Assembly: GCA_018398765.1 (NCBI GenBank) | Contig: JAHBMJ010000688.1 | Coordinates: 2,501-42,564, forward strand | DNA length: 40,064 nucleotides | DNA from: Chromera velia | Lineage: Eukaryota; Sar; Chromeraceae | Direction of reading: 5' to 3' | Shown here: piece after piece, positions 36,889-40,064 of the stretch | How the letters are laid out: every line of letters starts with the position of its first letter | Numbering within the stretch: position 1 is the stretch's first letter | The notes under the pieces: generated by a model | Seen by the model: only the letters and a program-made list of their open reading frames with translations | What the model was told of the DNA's origin: nothing | Databases searched by the model: none | Position numbers and translations under genes: made by a program

Positions 36889-39024
36889 ATGTTGACAATC
36901 CATCAGGACACGGAAAGAGACGGTGCATCGGCGGCTGCCAGCCATCCCGAGGTCAATGTTTGTGATGATACATCGTGGGTGCGTGTTGATTTCTTGGAAC
37001 ACTCACCACAGCACGAAGACATTGCCCCCATTCTGGAATCGGGAGTGTTGACTCCTCAGTCCTCCCAGGAGAAAGGCGAAGAGAGAGTCAGGAATGAAGC
37101 CCCGCCTGCGGTGTCCTTCTCACTGCCCCATGGGACATCATCAGGCAGACAGGGAGACCGAGTGTTCCGCGTCCCTATAGAGAATGTCCTCACTGGGACC
37201 AGGCTCTTTTTGTGGCACACCGCCTCGGGGAGTGCCATGAATTTGGTCGACATCCTGAGTCTGCAGAAGAGGGACACGCTGTGTGACCGCCTTTGCGAGA
37301 GTGAAATCGATCATGCCACAGGGCCGTTCCTTCGAAGGACCGCAAAGGGGTGGGAAGTCCAAGCGAGACTCCGAGTCGGAAGCGTTGCAGAAGAAGCAGA
37401 AGAACAGACTGAGACTAGACTGACGGTCCGAACTGTGCATGCTTGTTTCCCTGTTCCCGTGGAGAAGTCGATGTTCATAAGGAATTCCCGTTTTCTCCTC
37501 ACTCCCATGATTCTTCGAAATGTGCGGAAGTTCAGACCTGTTTCTGCTGAGAGTCTCAGAGCCGCAGTAAAGGAGCTGATAAAAACAGGAGACGGAACAG
37601 ATCTTTGGATGCTCTGCAGAGTAGGGGGGAGATTCAACGGGCTCCTCAAAGTGGAGGACAAAAAGGACTATCCCTTCTCTTATCAGGAGACGGTGCATCA
37701 CTTTACAGTCAGAAAGGGTTCTCTGGAAGCAGTAAAACTCCTTCTGCGGCTCGGAGCCCGTTTCGAGAAGCGTACGTCACTTAACGTCACGCCTTTGTCA
37801 ACTGCGTGTGTGAGGGGGGAGGCGTTGATCGTAGAAGCATTGTTGGAAGGAGGGGCAGACGTGAATGAAAAGCATTGTCATACTGATTCTCTTCTTCATC
37901 GCGTGGTGTCTTCTCCTTTTGCATCCGTCTCCGAAAGAGATCAGGTTGAGGTGGCAAAACGTCTGTTGAGGGCAGGAGTCAAAGTTGACGCACGCACAAG
38001 AGGACGCACCACGGCCCTTCATCTAGCAGTACAGAACGGGAAGAGTGACCTTGTGAGATGCCTTTTGGATTGGGGGGCAGACCCAAACATTCGAAAGAAA
38101 AATGGAAAAACCGCTCTGTTCCTAGCATCCGAGAGACAGGAGGGTGCAGTGGAGATGACCAAAATGCTCTTGGAAGCAGGGGCCAATCCTGACATTGGAG
38201 ACCAGTTCCAAAAAACCGTTTTGATTTGGGCAGCAGCGTGTGGGAAGGAAGGCATTGTCAGAACGTTACTAGAGGGGGGTGCCGATGTAAATTTGGGGTG
38301 TCCGGCCGGCCGTCGGGGGTCGACTGCGTTGATGAGTGCGTCTGAGAAGGGGCATGCTGGTGTGGTGAGAATCCTGCTGGAGGGGGGGGCTGATTTGCAT
38401 CGGGTTGATAAGGAAAGAAACACGGCAGTGAGTCTTGCATGTGAAAATTCAAATGCGGAAATTTTGAGCATGTTACTGCAAAGAGGTGCAAATCCAAATA
38501 CAGTCGGCAGGAACGGAGGCACACTTCTCTACAGAGCCTCCCAAGACGGAAACCTAGACGTTTTGAAGGTTTTGCTCAAGTGGGAGGCGGGGGTCAAAAT
38601 CCCGATTGGATCCGGACACACACCCCTAATGGGTGCGGCTCAGGCCGCGTGTGGGGGGCTCGAGACGGCACAGATCCTCCTGGCAGCCGGAGCGGATGTG
38701 AATGCCGCATCTGTGGAAGGACACACAGCCCTCATGTTTGCATTAAGGAGTGCAGATGCCGATCTCGTTCGGATGCTCCTTGACGCAGGAGCGGAAGTGA
38801 ACGCTGTGGACAAGGATGGGTGGAGTGCGTTGCTGAACGTTTGCAACAGTACAGAGCGGGGCGACAGGCGTGAGGTGGTTAAACTGCTTCTTGAAGGGGG
38901 GGCACACCTATGCGTTCAAAGCGCAGATGTTCAAGAAAAGAAAAGAGCGGTTGATTTTGCTCTGAAACGGAATCCCGAACTCCTTAAAATCCTTTTGAAG
39001 CATGCAGCAATGCGGAGTGTTTGA
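36889..39024 (+). CDS. Ankyrin-repeat protein
   Basis: A 711-residue single-exon protein. ATG 36889 is preceded in frame by a TAG four codons upstream, which supports this start. Residues 1 to about 265 form an N-terminal region that is not recognised (includes FRVPIENVLTGTRLFLWHTA and VRTVHACFPVPVEKSM). From about 280 there are 11-12 ankyrin repeats, many close to consensus: TALHLAVQNGKSDLVRCLLD, ALFLASERQEGAVEMTKMLL, TALMSASEKGHAGVVRILLE and HTALMFALRSADADLVRMLL. The array nearly reaches the C-terminus, ended by TGA. Ankyrin arrays bind other proteins; the partner is unknown. No signal peptide or membrane segment is seen, so it is probably intracellular. Unlike the protein at 11900-15522 its repeats are single-unit and not amplified as double modules, so the two genes are not simple duplicates. 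Confidence 0.92.
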   Translation: MLTIHQDTERDGASAAASHPEVNVCDDTSWVRVDFLEHSPQHEDIAPILESGVLTPQSSQEKGEERVRNEAPPAVSFSLPHGTSSGRQGDRVFRVPIENVLTGTRLFLWHTASGSAMNLVDILSLQKRDTLCDRLCESEIDHATGPFLRRTAKGWEVQARLRVGSVAEEAEEQTETRLTVRTVHACFPVPVEKSMFIRNSRFLLTPMILRNVRKFRPVSAESLRAAVKELIKTGDGTDLWMLCRVGGRFNGLLKVEDKKDYPFSYQETVHHFTVRKGSLEAVKLLLRLGARFEKRTSLNVTPLSTACVRGEALIVEALLEGGADVNEKHCHTDSLLHRVVSSPFASVSERDQVEVAKRLLRAGVKVDARTRGRTTALHLAVQNGKSDLVRCLLDWGADPNIRKKNGKTALFLASERQEGAVEMTKMLLEAGANPDIGDQFQKTVLIWAAACGKEGIVRTLLEGGADVNLGCPAGRRGSTALMSASEKGHAGVVRILLEGGADLHRVDKERNTAVSLACENSNAEILSMLLQRGANPNTVGRNGGTLLYRASQDGNLDVLKVLLKWEAGVKIPIGSGHTPLMGAAQAACGGLETAQILLAAGADVNAASVEGHTALMFALRSADADLVRMLLDAGAEVNAVDKDGWSALLNVCNSTERGDRREVVKLLLEGGAHLCVQSADVQEKKRAVDFALKRNPELLKILLKHAAMRSV

Positions 39025-39351
39025 AGCACGCTGCAATGCTGACGACAGCTGCCAAAATGGGAGTAGCACTAGTCGTCTTCGTGCACATAGATGCACGTAT
39101 GGAGGCGTGATCGACACTTGACGCTAACAAAAAATGAATAAAGAGCTAAAGTTTTGTAAGTTAAGAGCTCAGAGTGTGCATGTATACATTCATAAGTTAA
39201 AGTGAAGAGTAGGATGTGATCGCCTGTGGTAAGTAATTCTTTTTAAAATTCGGGAATTCGGGCATCTTGAGGTCTGTTCTCTGCTCCCACCTCAGGAGTC
39301 AAAACTCAAACTACTAGAAAGTATTTTTATACCCCTGACAATTTTTTTCAG
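39025..39351. other. Spacer downstream of the ankyrin gene
   Basis: AT-rich, no gene. It ends in a T-run and CAG (ATTTTTTTCAG, 39341-39351) that could be a 3' splice site for the following open frame. Confidence 0.5.
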
Positions 39352-39677
39352 ATGACTATAACAAGTTTCGCCGCTTCTCGCGTAGTCTCGCGACCTTTCA
39401 AACTGTGTCAGACTCGTTTAGAGAAAGACAATTAATTGAATACAGAGAATTGATCAGTCTGTTTCCTGGTATGGCAGCCTATAGACGCGGCCCAGCCACA
39501 GACCTCAAAAAGCTCCTACTGCTGGTGTTAAGCAATAGTATAGAATGGTCAGAGCCCATGGAACTACAGAGAGACACGTACAAAGCTATACAAAGCATAT
39601 TAGACATCCTACAACATAAAGAACTGTCTACCTTACGTAAGGAGGTAGCTCCTCTTCTCCTAAGTGAGCGCACTTAG
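39352..39677 (+). CDS. Possible terminal exon, unknown protein
   Basis: After the acceptor-like ATTTTTTTCAG an open frame of about 108 residues runs to TAG (39675-39677). It reads DDYNKFRRFSRSLATFQTVS, then a Leu-rich helical stretch (DLKKLLLLVLSNSIEW, YKAIQSILDILQHKEL). I do not recognise the family. No upstream exon could be found within 300 bases, and the composition is more AT-rich than the neighbouring host genes. It could be the end of a longer gene, a domesticated element fragment or chance. If UAG were not a stop in this genome the frame would extend further. Confidence 0.3.
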
Positions 39678-40064
39678 TTAGGTTAGATCTCTACTACGGA
39701 AAGTCTGTCAGTGCAAGGTTCACTTCCAAACTGCTTCTAGAAGCTTTGCAAGCAACTGTTGTTTACTCAATTCAGGCTATACGCAGCTGACTGAATTAAT
39801 TCCACTTTATTTCTATTTTATTTAATTCTCTTCTAATACAGACTGGCATGGCGGCGCCTCCATGAGCCTGCGTGCATGTGTTAGTCTCTGAGCTGCGGGC
39901 GTCCCGTGCGGCGGCGGTGCGCGTTAGTTCGGCTCACCCCGGGATTGGCCGGTCCCGTGGCTCGCCTCACTATGTTACGTGCCCCTCCCCCTTGGAGCGT
40001 GTGTCCCACGCGCTCTGTCCTTCTTCTCAGCTTTTCTGCGGTTAACTGCCAACCAAAATTGACC
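39678..40064. other. Intergenic edge, GC-rich at the end
   Basis: AT-rich to about 39840, then GC-rich (GTGCGGCGGCGGTGCGCG near 39905). This resembles the GC-rich blocks in the divergent promoters upstream. A gene may begin beyond the window. Confidence 0.45.

Overview
The window is eukaryotic nuclear DNA. It has spliced genes, long introns, abundant microsatellites and several retroelements or small transposons. The best guess for the organism is a photosynthetic alveolate, with a chromerid alga such as Chromera velia most likely. Three points support this. The histone H2B core looks apicomplexan-like. A plastid EGY-type membrane protein carries a signal peptide followed by a transit-like segment, as expected for a complex plastid. 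Giant ankyrin-repeat proteins sit among tetranucleotide microsatellites. The species assignment is inference; nothing here proves it.

Layout. 1-2840: intergenic with simple repeats. 2841-3959 (-): histone H2B, two exons. 4611-5702 (+): Gemin2-like SMN-complex subunit. 5703-8240: tetranucleotide and pyrimidine repeats and a small terminal-inverted-repeat element (7123-7370). About 8240-11590 (-): a 5'-truncated non-LTR retrotransposon whose frame is broken only by two in-frame TAG codons. 11900-15522 (-): a large ankyrin protein with a one-base break at a homopolymer. 16123-17448 (+): a secreted Ala-rich repeat protein with one in-frame TAG at a repeat glutamine. 18615-26042 (+): a full-length but decayed Ty3/gypsy-type LTR retrotransposon with a second small transposon nested in it. 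27520-30104 (-): GTP cyclohydrolase I, five exons. 30817-34960 (+): an EGY/M50-like plastid membrane protein, four exons, without the metalloprotease catalytic residues. 36889-39024 (+): a second ankyrin protein. 39352-39677 (+): a possible orphan exon.

Three host gene pairs are head-to-head with 600-712 bp between start codons (H2B/Gemin2, ankyrin/secreted protein, GTP cyclohydrolase/EGY). Exon boundaries were placed by family homology, splice dinucleotides and frame continuity. The eight introns so placed prefer GTC donors and TGCAG acceptors.

The genes do not form one pathway. They cover chromatin (H2B), snRNP assembly (Gemin2), pterin/folate synthesis (GTP cyclohydrolase) and plastid membranes (EGY-like), plus lineage-specific ankyrin and secreted proteins. 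The most interesting threads are the run of in-frame TAG codons in three unrelated coding sequences, the almost pure transition divergence between the two LTRs, the degenerate EGY-like protein, and the membrane-anchored GTP cyclohydrolase.
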